The position numbers were made by a program, and so were the translations under genes. Below the pieces are notes generated by a model. It had not been told where the DNA came from. It worked only from the letters and a program-made list of their open reading frames with translations, and ran no database searches. Of a DNA stretch of 48,138 nt, positions 8,071-14,588 are shown one piece after another; positions within the stretch are counted from its first letter, which is position 1, and each line of letters starts with the position of its first letter. The DNA is from Gammaproteobacteria bacterium. GTDB taxonomy: Bacteria; Pseudomonadota; Gammaproteobacteria; Thiohalobacterales; Thiohalobacteraceae. The DNA lies in NCBI GenBank assembly GCA_016218375.1, contig JACREG010000053.1, forward strand, positions 1 to 48,138. Reading direction: 5' to 3'.

Positions 8071-8415
8071 GGCGAGCCGACGGCTACTCGAGGAGTAGTG
8101 TCGCGGGTTCGTCCCAGTGCCGCGTCGTGGGCCTCACTTAGGCATCGCGACCCATCTCATAGACTTCAGTCTAAGGGTTATGTCCTTGCGTTTCGAGAGC
8201 ACACTTTTTGTAATATTAAGATACACAGCAGACTGGAGGACAGGTAATCGATGATCTGAATTCTCTAATATTAGCGCAGACCGTGCCGTGCCCCGATTTA
8301 TGAGTGCAGATAAATCCATCCTTCGATTCAATGATTAAAATAATTCGTGTATTTTATGCGCTGCAAGTTAATTCACGACTTGCGGATAATAGATAACAAC
8401 CATGGAGGATGCTAA
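8071..8415. other. Gene-free stretch after nirN
   Basis: No convincing gene. A small hairpin (CTACTC / GAGTAG) lies about 8084-8098, just after the nirN stop, but has no U-tract. The DNA turns visibly AT-richer towards 8350 and ends with a good ribosome site GGAGG before the ATG at 8416. The right part probably holds the promoter of the next gene. Confidence 0.5.
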
Positions 8416-9693
8416 ATGAAAAGTAGAGCTCTTAGCTGTATTCTCATCGCAATATTCGCGACCGCATCATCAACTGCCTATTGCGCAACAAATCTCAATA
8501 ACAGCAATGCCAGTACCGTGTCATTACAAACTCAGTGTGGATCAACGAGTGACTGCGCAGAAAGTATGTATGATCTCCTGACCTGGATATGGGGCACAAA
8601 ACATCCAAGTGCGGTTAACCCGTTGTTAGTGAATATCGGACCCGGTAATTTTCCTGTCAATGATCCATCTACAGGTTCTGGAATGCAGTTTTGCAATAAC
8701 AATGGTTATGTTACGTTTCGAGGGGCTGGTCGTGGAACAACGACAATCACAGGTGAAGGATATAGTGGTATTAAGGCTGGGTTTACAAGCTTAGGCTCTG
8801 TTGTATTAATAAAGAATTGCCAACAACTGTCATTCGAAGATTTAACAATAAGCGCTCCGCTCGATGGAGATATGAATGATAATGCAATAGGTTGGATAGG
8901 TGGAGGAAGTTCCAATTGGACCAATGTCGAAGTGGTCGCGGCCTATTACCCATGGGTGGATATATGTGCATCGGGCAGCACAGTCGTTGGTACCCATAAT
9001 TGGTTTAGTTCTTCGCTTGTGTCGAATGGCTCTGGCATATTGAATACCGGGTATAGGTCGGACTGCGGAATATCGGAAATATACGGGAGTAAAATATTCT
9101 CAACCAAAACTGCGAGAGGTGGCCTTTGGTCAATACTCGGTGTGGAAGCAGGAGCCCATGGACATGTTGAGATTTATGGGTCATCGGTGAAAGTCCTAGT
9201 GCCTGCGAATGCCGATCCTAGTATTGTTCTGCCAATTATGGCAGACCCCGTTACCGGCGCTTATGGTCAGGGAGGGTTGCTGGCGTTGGATGGGGGCGTC
9301 ATACATATGCATGGCGGTGTTGTATCGGTACGTCATGAGATTGATGGCGTAAACAGTTCAGTATTCGGTGCCAGGACTGTTGGAGCTGGTTCTTCAATAC
9401 ACACGCCAGATACCGCGTACGGCATGAAGGCGAGTGGTTCGGGTATCCTGGCGCGAGTCATGACGGACGGCGGTATGGTGATGGCGCCATTCCAATGGCC
9501 GCAAGGCGATACGCCACCGGTAATTACTTCGGCCAACGGTGCGGATTCGTTCGTTGAAACGGATTGCAACGCATCCGGCGTGTGTGATGGTGTGCCTACG
9601 GATCAGCAAATGCCCCACATGATGATATATAACGCCAATTGCGTGGCCAATGGCCCGTGGTTTGATGAAACAATGAATAGCTGTAGACAATAA
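8416..9693 (+). CDS. Secreted protein of unknown function, probable right-handed beta-helix
   Basis: 425 residues. It has a clear signal peptide (ILIAIFATASSTAYCA) and then a Gly/Ser/Asn-rich chain with short hydrophobic strands (VTFRGAGRGTTTITGEGYSGI, LSFEDLTISA, WTNVEVVAAYYPWVDICASG, HVEIYGSSVKVLVP, GVIHMHGGVVSV). GRGTTTI followed by LSFEDLTI is typical of pectate-lyase-like parallel beta-helices, where the second segment names the strand-turn repeat. Several Cys pairs suggest disulfides. No enzyme motif was recognised, so substrate is unknown; polysaccharide binding or lysis is one possibility. Codon use is AT-richer than in all neighbours, and the gene sits inside an insertion, which points to acquisition by transfer. 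A hairpin terminator follows. Confidence 0.75.
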   Translation: MKSRALSCILIAIFATASSTAYCATNLNNSNASTVSLQTQCGSTSDCAESMYDLLTWIWGTKHPSAVNPLLVNIGPGNFPVNDPSTGSGMQFCNNNGYVTFRGAGRGTTTITGEGYSGIKAGFTSLGSVVLIKNCQQLSFEDLTISAPLDGDMNDNAIGWIGGGSSNWTNVEVVAAYYPWVDICASGSTVVGTHNWFSSSLVSNGSGILNTGYRSDCGISEIYGSKIFSTKTARGGLWSILGVEAGAHGHVEIYGSSVKVLVPANADPSIVLPIMADPVTGAYGQGGLLALDGGVIHMHGGVVSVRHEIDGVNSSVFGARTVGAGSSIHTPDTAYGMKASGSGILARVMTDGGMVMAPFQWPQGDTPPVITSANGADSFVETDCNASGVCDGVPTDQQMPHMMIYNANCVANGPWFDETMNSCRQ

Positions 9694-9706
9694 CTCTGAA
9701 AATTCG

Positions 9707-9735
9707 CCCGAGGTAACCGGAGCGGTTGCCTCGGG
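9707..9735 (+). terminator. Hairpin after the beta-helix gene
   Basis: Arms CCCGAGGTAACC and GGTTGCCTCGGG around GGAGC, followed by TGTTCTC. It is a plausible rho-independent stop with a weak T-tract, 14 bases after the stop codon. Confidence 0.6.
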
Positions 9736-9747
9736 TGTTCTCATATC

Positions 9748-9781
9748 GATCAGCGGGAATATGTGGCCTGCCCCCGGATTC
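9748..9781 (+). repeat. 34-bp direct repeat, copy 1
   Basis: Begins GATCAGCGGGAATATGTGG and ends GCCCCCGGATTC. It recurs with one mismatch at 10716-10749. The two copies bracket hicBA and the hipA remnant. Confidence 0.9.
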
Positions 9782-9822
9782 TGGTATAGCATCCCAATAA
9801 GCGAGTAATCGAGGCAATCACC

Positions 9823-10029
9823 ATGCAATTCATCATTACCGTTGACCGCGATGAAGATGGGATGTGGGTAACCGAGTGCCCATCGATACCGGGCTGCATC
9901 AGTCAGGGCGCAACGAAGGATGAGGCTATCGCCAATATTCAGGAGGCCATTCGGCTGTGCCTGGAAGTCCGCGCGGAACGCGGCATGCCCCTGACCATCG
10001 AGACCCGGCAACTCGAAATCGCCGTGTAA
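9823..10029 (+). CDS. hicB: HicB-like antitoxin
   Basis: 68 residues of the HicB partial-RNase-H fold: FIITVDRDEDGMWVTECPSIPGCISQGATKDEAIANI. Short HicB proteins of this type neutralise the HicA mRNA interferase; no C-terminal DNA-binding domain is visible, so autoregulation is unclear. A GAGG lies nine bases before ATG. The stop codon overlaps the hicA start (TAATG). The antitoxin-first order is the less usual hicBA arrangement. Confidence 0.88.
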   Translation: MQFIITVDRDEDGMWVTECPSIPGCISQGATKDEAIANIQEAIRLCLEVRAERGMPLTIETRQLEIAV

Positions 10030-10253
10030 TGCCTGCCTTACCAACCCTCAGCGGACGCGAGCTCGTTAGAGTTTTCGAATCCCTCGGATGGAAATCCGTC
10101 CGGCAACGGGGCAGCCATATTATTCTCGTCAAGGACAACCACATTGCGACATTGTCGGTGCCCGATCATAAAGAAGTCGCCAAAGGTACGCTGCGGAGTT
10201 TGATTCGCACCGCCGGGATTACAGTCGACGAATTTATGGACGCTGCCAAATAA
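10029..10253 (+). CDS. hicA: HicA-like mRNA interferase toxin
   Basis: 74 residues with the HicA dsRBD-like fold: GRELVRVFESLGWKSVRQRGSHIILVKD. The GSH motif contains the catalytic His that cleaves mRNA. It is complete and ends in TLRSLIRTAGITVDEFMDAAK, as in the family. Translation is coupled to hicB through TAATG. A hairpin follows 11 bases after the stop. It probably stabilises the insertion. Confidence 0.9.
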   Translation: MPALPTLSGRELVRVFESLGWKSVRQRGSHIILVKDNHIATLSVPDHKEVAKGTLRSLIRTAGITVDEFMDAAK

Positions 10254-10264
10254 GATCGGGGAAC

Positions 10265-10284
10265 AAAATCCGCCCCCGGATTTT
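10265..10284 (+). terminator. Hairpin after hicA
   Basis: Perfect arms AAAATCCG and CGGATTTT with a CCCC loop. The A-run before and T-run after make it a possible two-way terminator. The right half resembles the end of the 34-bp repeats (CCCCCGGATT). Confidence 0.6.
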
Positions 10285-10329
10285 CGTGCATGTCATGGCA
10301 TCACACTCATTTGCAGTGCCTGATGGATA

Positions 10330-10710
10330 TTGAATGGGCTATTGACCGGTTTAGATCAGATAGCGGTCCGTGCGATCATTTTTTATACCCTTCGTCCGAT
10401 TTTCTATCTGATGTGTACCGCCGTCTACCCGGATTTTACCGACAAGCTCGCCATGAAGATCGGTGGCGAAGACCGCCCGGAGTGGATCATCGAGCGTCGC
10501 TGGCAAACCTTCGCCGAGGACATCGGTGTGGGCTACAAGCTGGTACGGCAACGATTGATGACCATGAAGGAATCCATCCAAGACGCTACCCAGGGACTCC
10601 GCGATGAATTTGTGTCAGAGCATGGCCCATGCCCTGTGCTCGATAAGATTCTGGGTGTTATTAAGCAGCGCCACAACAAAGCCACGCACGCGCTGAACGC
10701 GGCCGGGTGA
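10330..10710 (+). pseudogene. HipA-family kinase toxin, C-terminal remnant
   Basis: The frame carries the end of a HipA protein: FYLMCTAVYPDFTDKLAMKIGGE, then IIERRWQTFAEDIGVGYKLVRQRL. The VYP...MAMKIGG...RRW...FA pattern is diagnostic for the HipA C-terminal helical part. HipA proteins have about 400-440 residues, so the N-subdomain and the kinase catalytic core are missing, and no HipB lies nearby. The first ~25 codons of the frame do not match the family. It is best read as a dead fragment left by deletion. It ends six bases before the second 34-bp repeat. Confidence 0.75.
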
Positions 10711-10715
10711 TTATA

Positions 10716-10749
10716 GATCAGCGGGAATATGTGGTCTGCCCCCGGATTC
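10716..10749 (+). repeat. 34-bp direct repeat, copy 2
   Basis: Same as 9748-9781 with one T/C change (GTGGTCTG for GTGGCCTG). Its last three bases (TTC) are also the first codon of the duplicated nirN segment, so repeat and duplication abut. Confidence 0.9.
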
Positions 10750-10753
10750 CCCG

Positions 10754-10917
10754 AGGACGGCAAATACGCGCTATTGAGCATCTGGGACATGGACGGCGCC
10801 GTCATCGTCTACGACGCCAACACCCTGCAAGAGATCAAACGCATTCCGATGAAGAAACCGTCAGGCAAGTACAACGTCTGGAACAAGACGCATTATTCGG
10901 AGGGGACGAGTCACTGA
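10754..10917 (+). pseudogene. nirN: Duplicated 3' end of nirN
   Basis: Codes the last 53 residues of NirN (DGKYALLSIWDMDGAVIV through EGTSH) and shares its stop codon. It has three mismatches to 7907-8070. Two more codons to the left (TTC CCC GAG against TTC ACC CAG) are still related, so homology may begin at 10747. It has no start region or signal peptide and cannot make a functional protein. Its left edge touches the 34-bp repeat; its right edge probably preserves the original downstream flank of nirN. Confidence 0.9.
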
Positions 10918-11011
10918 TCCATTGACCATCGTAGGGCGTATCTGGCCAAAGGCCGTAATGCGCCGAATATGTTGAGGGTTGGATGGGTTACGCTTCGTAT
11001 GGCGTCGATTG

Positions 11012-11454
11012 CTAATGGACCCGATAGGCCGCGTGACAGGCCACGCATTGTTGAGTGACCTTGGATAGCGAGCCAATTGCCCGCTTCACATCTCCATCCA
11101 CGGCACTTTCCTGGGCGGCGAGCGCGAACTGACTTGCCGATTTGTGCATTTGCGTGCCAATGCTCTGCATGTCCTTGGCATGTACTGAGCCATGTGCGCG
11201 GCGTTGTGATAAATCAGCGAGGACATGCCGATCCGTGTCTCCGCAACATCCGCCGCCTTATCGAACTCGCCTGCGCCGAGCAATTCCTGGATCTCGGTCA
11301 GAGCCAGGAGATGGTCGCGCATATTCGCGAGCATGTGCCCGCGCATCGGCGCCGGCATGTCGACCAGGGTGCGTGGAAGAGCGTCGTCGCCGATGGCGGG
11401 TGACAGATGTGTCAGTGTGACGGCGAACATGACGATGGAGGTTTTCTTGAGCAT
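11012..11454 (-). pseudogene. Class II-type cytochrome c, single-base frameshift
   Basis: From ATG 11454 the frame gives a signal peptide (MLKKTSIVMFAVTLTHLSPAIG) and helical text (MRGHMLANMRDHLLALTEIQELL, AAHMAQYMP). Near 11172-11178 the sense frame jumps by one base; the continuation reads KDMQSIGTQMHKSASQFALA and ends TQQCVACHAAYRVH followed by TAG at 11012. A single C-terminal CxxCH on a helical chain of about 148 residues fits class II (c'-like) cytochromes. Total length 443 bases is one short of a whole number of codons, so one base was lost, or the read is in error. A c'-like cytochrome would fit nitric oxide handling next to nir genes (inference). Confidence 0.8.
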
Positions 11455-11663
11455 GTGGATTCTCTGCGGAAAAGGCATCAGTACCGAATGGCACTTACTT
11501 AGGCTCGATGTAGGCTGGGTTAGCGAATTTTGCGTAATTCCACCAGGCGGTGCGCGGTAACACAACACTTTGTTAATGTGTGCCTGACGGCCCCCTGTGA
11601 CGTGCGTTGGCACGCAAGCTCGGCGTGTCGGAGCAAAACGATTTTGCACTGTGCGCACCTCGT

Positions 11664-11963
11664 TCAGCCGCGACCGGCTTCGGCATGCAACTTCAGCCCA
11701 AGCGCACCGATGACTTTGAGAATGGTGTCGAAGCCCGGACTACGCTCGCCGGAAAGCGCTTTATAAAGACTCTCGCGGGATAGCCCCGCATCGCGTGCAA
11801 CCTGTGACATGCCTTTGGCACGAGCAATATCGCCAAGTGCCTTCGCAATGAAGGCAGCATCTCCGTTAGCCTCTTCAAGGCAGGCTTCAAGATAAGCAGC
11901 CATTTCCTCGGGGGTTCTGAGGTGTTCGGCGATGTCGTAGCGAGTGGTAATGGTCTTGCTCAT
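11664..11963 (-). CDS. HTH antitoxin of an addiction module (HigA/DNA-binding antidote type)
   Basis: 99 residues. The N-terminal YDIAEHLRTPEEMAAYLEACLEEANGDAAFIAKALGDIARAKGMSQVARDAG and the helix-turn-helix GLSRESLYKALSGERSPGFDTI are typical of the putative addiction-module antidote family. It should bind the upstream toxin and repress the shared promoter. It starts five bases after the toxin stop, with GGAG before ATG. The toxin-first order is that of higBA-like modules. It is the last gene of the cassette array; no clear attC was found beyond its stop. Confidence 0.88.
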   Translation of the reverse strand: MSKTITTRYDIAEHLRTPEEMAAYLEACLEEANGDAAFIAKALGDIARAKGMSQVARDAGLSRESLYKALSGERSPGFDTILKVIGALGLKLHAEAGRG

Positions 11964-11968
11964 GGCGG

Positions 11969-12265
11969 CTACTCCGAAAGATTACGTGCGAGGCGCAAAG
12001 CGGCCTTGATGTCTTTGGCTTGGGTAGTCTTGTCCCCACCAGCCAACAGAATAATCAGCTCTCGCCCGCGCTTCTTGAAATACACCCGGTAACCGGGGCC
12101 GTAGTTGATTCGCAATTCCGAGACACCTTCGCCAACGGACTCGACATCGCCAGGGTTCCCAGCAGCAAGCCGTTCAATCCTGGCTTGGATGCGCGCTCTT
12201 GCCTGGAGATCGCGAAGCTCGTCGAGCCATTGAGCGAAGAGGCGAGTTTTGCGAATTTCGATCAT
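11969..12265 (-). CDS. RelE/HigB-like toxin (phage-derived Gp49-like killer family)
   Basis: 98 residues: IRKTRLFAQWLDELRDLQARARIQARIERL, GVSELRINYGPGYRVYF, LIILLAGGDKTTQAKDIKAALRLA. These are hallmark segments of the addiction-module killer family, a RelE-fold mRNA interferase. It overlaps nothing upstream and has its own sigma-70 promoter directly before ATG. Toxin-antitoxin cassettes with private promoters are common in large integron arrays, where they prevent cassette loss. Confidence 0.88.
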   Translation of the reverse strand: MIEIRKTRLFAQWLDELRDLQARARIQARIERLAAGNPGDVESVGEGVSELRINYGPGYRVYFKKRGRELIILLAGGDKTTQAKDIKAALRLARNLSE

Positions 12266-12271
12266 GCAGCC

Positions 12272-12300
12272 ACTGTATCCATGCGGCTACACGTTGTCAA
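12272..12300 (-). promoter_or_regulatory. Sigma-70 promoter of the toxin-antitoxin cassette
   Basis: On the minus strand TTGACA (12300-12295), a 17-base spacer, then TACAGT (12277-12272). The expected transcription start is at or next to the A of the ATG at 12265, so the message would be leaderless or nearly so. Confidence 0.7.
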
Positions 12301-12322
12301 TGCCATGAGCGGGAACCTGAGG

Positions 12323-12390
12323 TTTCAACGCAGAGCTAACCTGCGAGTGGCGCGTCAGCGCCACGAGTCAGGTTGAGCGACGTGTTATAA
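12323..12390 (-). repeat. attC site D (cassette recombination site)
   Basis: On the minus strand it runs from TTATAAC (which includes the TAA stop of the preceding gene) to GTTGAAA. Inside, AACCTG and CAGGTT and then GTGGCGC and GCGCCAC pair around a short loop. The 68-base imperfect fold with outer RYYYAAC/GTTRRRY-like boxes is the attC pattern. Confidence 0.72.
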
Positions 12391-12813
12391 GCCATCTGTT
12401 AAGTCCTTCCGGTGCTCAGCGAGCCATGCAAAGAAGCGGGGTGTTTCGCTTGTAGCTGTTTTGTCGTGAGTAGCCAAATTTGTAACAGCTCGAACAATAT
12501 ACTGAATCGCCTGCGTCTCAAGCTCTATATCCATATATTCGTCATCCTTCATTTCCTTCCAGTGCTTTAGCCAGTTCTTTGCTTTGTTTAGGTATTCTTG
12601 CGAAAGAACGGGACCTGGTATTCCGTACTTAGTAGATAGCGATTCTTTCAACTTTCGGAATGCGGATTCAGAAGTCACTGCCTCGCCGATAATTTCTTCG
12701 GCAGCACCCGCAAGCGTAATTGCCGGAACATATGCCTTGTGGTCGAGAAACAGTTTGATCGCCCAATCCAGTTGATCAACAGCGGCATCTATTTTCCCGA
12801 CACGATAGTTCAT
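12385..12813 (-). CDS. Cassette protein, HEPN-like helical protein of unknown function
   Basis: 142 residues, all predicted helical: KIDAAVDQLDWAIKLFLDHKAYVPAITLAGAAEEIIGEA, then NKAKNWLKHWKEM and IQYIVRAVTNLATHD. The first half resembles HEPN-superfamily helices, where AGAAEEI is a common phrase, but the catalytic RNxxxH is not present in the canonical form. No signal peptide. It starts four bases after attC site C and its stop is inside attC site D, so it is a one-gene cassette. Function unknown; a role in stress or phage response is a guess from its neighbours. Confidence 0.7.
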   Translation of the reverse strand: MNYRVGKIDAAVDQLDWAIKLFLDHKAYVPAITLAGAAEEIIGEAVTSESAFRKLKESLSTKYGIPGPVLSQEYLNKAKNWLKHWKEMKDDEYMDIELETQAIQYIVRAVTNLATHDKTATSETPRFFAWLAEHRKDLTDGL

Positions 12814-12816
12814 GGC

Positions 12817-12879
12817 TTATAACGTGAAATTGAGGGGTAACCCGCTTCTGGGCTGTCCCTCTCGAATGGCGGGTTAGCG
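12817..12879 (-). repeat. attC site C
   Basis: On the minus strand CGCTAAC (one base after the upstream gene's TGA) to GTTATAA (four bases before the next ATG). The left half CGCCATTCGAGAGGGACAGCC pairs imperfectly with the right half GGTTACCCCTCAATTTCACG. Length 63. Confidence 0.75.
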
Positions 12880-12880
12880 A

Positions 12881-13429
12881 TCACTGCGGCTCAACTATTA
12901 GAGTTGATATCTTTACGGCAAGAGTCAGATATCTGTCAGCCTCATCGCGGCTGACGCTGAAGTCTGGAAGATGAGCAGCCTGGTTTCGTAAATCTCGTAG
13001 CACCTCGACAAGCTTGATGCTGTTCGAGGGAAGCTTTCCTTCTCGAATAAGCCAATCCACAAACAACATTGGATTTATTCGTGGATGAGCAGCTCCTTGC
13101 ACAAAGCCGGATTGGCCAGCAGCTGATTCAATGAGCAGCCAAGCTTCAAGAATTGCTGCTCTTGGCGAGATATCCGCAATTCGTTGCAACTGCTCAAGTT
13201 TCGATATTAGTTCAACGCTCGGACGAGTTGATGGAGTCTGCTGAGTTATTGACTCTGCTTTACTCTCAGCCTCCTTGAGTTCCCTTTCAAAGGAGGCTTC
13301 CATATCTTTGTACTTTAGCCGAGACATTCGGGATGCTAAGCCGCGAATTTCACCGCGAAATAGGTACGCGATCCACACAGTCGCGGCTGGCCATGCTAAT
13401 GCAGATATTAAAGCTACGAGTTCTTTCAT
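12881..13429 (-). CDS. Cassette protein: membrane anchor, coiled coil and HEPN-type C-terminus
   Basis: 182 residues. One N-terminal membrane helix (ELVALISALAWPAATVWIAYLF), then a charged, coiled-coil-like stretch (YKDMEASFERELKEAESKAESI) and a helical C-terminal domain (EQLQRIADISPRAAILEAWLLIESAA ... VEVLRDLRNQAAHLPDFSVS). RNQAAH is an exact RNxxxH motif, the active site of HEPN ribonucleases. The plan, a membrane-tethered HEPN domain, suggests an RNA-cleaving effector or a DUF4145-like helper at the inner membrane. It starts 14 bases after attC B and ends directly at attC C. Family name not recognised with certainty. Confidence 0.75.
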   Translation of the reverse strand: MKELVALISALAWPAATVWIAYLFRGEIRGLASRMSRLKYKDMEASFERELKEAESKAESITQQTPSTRPSVELISKLEQLQRIADISPRAAILEAWLLIESAAGQSGFVQGAAHPRINPMLFVDWLIREGKLPSNSIKLVEVLRDLRNQAAHLPDFSVSRDEADRYLTLAVKISTLIVEPQ

Positions 13430-13442
13430 GTTCTGCCTAGAT

Positions 13443-13499
13443 CGCTAACGAACAAGCGAACCGGCGGCGGAGCCGTCCGGGTTGCGCGCCTGGTTAGGG
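13443..13499 (-). repeat. attC site B
   Basis: On the minus strand CCCTAAC to GTTAGCG over 57 bases, with central stem GGACGGCTCCGCCGCC and flanking halves (CAGGCGCGCAACC / GGTTCGCTTGTTCG) that pair with the asymmetry usual for attC. It is the most textbook-like of the four. Confidence 0.85.
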
Positions 13500-13530
13500 G
13501 GCGTTTTTTGTATATAAGTTGCGTTTCGCT

Positions 13531-14196
13531 TCATTTGTTCACAGGCACCACTGCCGCGCGGCAAAATTTTCCATCTTTGGGGCTTTCGTACACTCTGAAC
13601 TCTATTTCCAGAATTCCTTCGCTGGGTCGATTCCTCATTCCGTACGCGACGTCCGGTTTGGACAGGAAATGCGACTTATCTTCCTTCATCAAAACGTGAT
13701 TCTCGACAAGAAGCAGCTTGTTACCGTTCTTGAGGGCATTCCGATACATAGTAATGACCTCAGCTCCATCGGAGCGGTGGAAATTCATTTGATACTCCAT
13801 ACTAAACACTGTGTGATCAAGTTCTGCCAATGTTTCTCTGGCATATACGGAAAGATTGTAATCAGGAGGCAATCCATCTGTATACCTCAACGTGTAGCAC
13901 TTTCTCAAAAAGTCTAAGAACTCCATATTCAGTTTTTTAGCTAAGTCTGGTAGGAAGTTCTTTAGGGATGAAATATGGCTTTTCTTAAGATGTCCCTGAG
14001 TATTTTCGCCACGTATTGCCAAAAGTGCTTTTATATATTTCTCGACTGCCGAACTCCCAAGAGTCGCACCTTGCAATGGTAGCTGCTCCAATAGCAGCGC
14101 TCTCGCTCCTATATAATCCTTGTATCCAAGTCCAGTAAACTCGAGAGCGCGTGATACACGCGCCTGGTCAGAAGTCGCTTTTCGATTTTTCGCCAT
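13531..14196 (-). CDS. Cassette protein with HEPN domain
   Basis: 221 residues. Residues ~15-110 form a HEPN-like domain: YIGARALLLEQLPLQGATLGSSAVEKYIKALLAIRGE, then HLKKSHISSLKNFL and FLRKCYTLRYTDGLPPDYN. The helix with SSAVEKYIKALL and the K-YTLRY-D segment are typical of HEPN proteins fixed to nucleotidyltransferase or cassette systems. The C-terminal ~100 residues (MEYQMNFHRSDGAEVITMYRN ... GILEIEFRVYESPKDGKFCRA) look like a beta-rich extra domain that I do not recognise. No signal peptide. DNA is AT-richer than the core genome. Flanked by attC A and attC B as a single-gene cassette. Confidence 0.75.
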   Translation of the reverse strand: MAKNRKATSDQARVSRALEFTGLGYKDYIGARALLLEQLPLQGATLGSSAVEKYIKALLAIRGENTQGHLKKSHISSLKNFLPDLAKKLNMEFLDFLRKCYTLRYTDGLPPDYNLSVYARETLAELDHTVFSMEYQMNFHRSDGAEVITMYRNALKNGNKLLLVENHVLMKEDKSHFLSKPDVAYGMRNRPSEGILEIEFRVYESPKDGKFCRAAVVPVNK

Positions 14197-14200
14197 AGCC

Positions 14201-14267
14201 CCCTAACGTTTGAATTCATCGGCCTGCGCGGCATTTCGCGCAGGTCCGGTGAAATGATAGGTTGGGC
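14201..14267 (-). repeat. attC site A
   Basis: On the minus strand GCCCAAC (a perfect RYYYAAC box) to GTTAGGG over 67 bases. Centre: CCTGCGCG AAATG CCGCGCAGG; flanks CTATCATTTCACCGG and CCGATGAATTCAAACG pair imperfectly. It starts seven bases after one gene's stop and ends five bases before the next ATG. Confidence 0.85.
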
Positions 14268-14273
14268 TGCAAG

Positions 14274-14588
14274 TCAGAAGCCATACTCGCGCTCGACACG
14301 GCAGACCCGGACGCGAAATGCCCGATACCAGTCCTTTGCTCGGCCCTGGGCTTGGCGATGAACGATGTTTTCCTTCCAGGCCGTTATTGCTTCCTGGCTC
14401 ACCCAATATGAAACGGAGATTCCGATTTCTTGCCTTGCACTCTCGAAGCCAAGAAAGCCCGGTTGTTCGGAGGCAAGCTCCAACATTTGTTTTGCCGTCT
14501 TGCCATAGTCGTTGTCACCGTCAGTACGAACGGACGTAAAGATGACAGCGAAGTATGGTGGCTGTGGTGTTTGCGCGGGGGAAACCAT
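14274..14588 (-). CDS. Antibiotic biosynthesis monooxygenase (ABM)-domain protein
   Basis: 104 residues of the dimeric alpha/beta-barrel ABM fold: YFAVIFTSVRTDGDNDYGKTAKQMLELASEQPGFLGFESAR, ISVSYWVSQEAITAWKENIVHRQAQ, WYRAFRVRVCRVEREYGF. QPGFLGFESAR and SYWxxxEAIxAW are diagnostic. Such proteins act as small cytoplasmic oxygenases or heme/aromatic binders; the substrate cannot be told. ABM proteins are frequent integron cassettes. It is the first unit of the array; its stop is seven bases from attC A. Confidence 0.88.
   Translation of the reverse strand: MVSPAQTPQPPYFAVIFTSVRTDGDNDYGKTAKQMLELASEQPGFLGFESARQEIGISVSYWVSQEAITAWKENIVHRQAQGRAKDWYRAFRVRVCRVEREYGF

Noticed and set aside
8134-8331. 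Small minus-strand frame between nirN and the beta-helix gene
   Set aside because: No ribosome site and no resemblance to any family; it lies in AT-rich promoter-like DNA.
11086-11658. A 190-codon minus-strand frame covering the cytochrome region
   Set aside because: Its first ~68 codons precede the signal peptide and its last ~30 are out of frame; the real gene runs 11454 to 11012 with a frameshift.
11460-11663. A fifth attC behind the HigA-type gene
   Set aside because: Possible half-sites (TGCCAAC, GTGTTACC) do not give a convincing fold with correctly spaced boxes.
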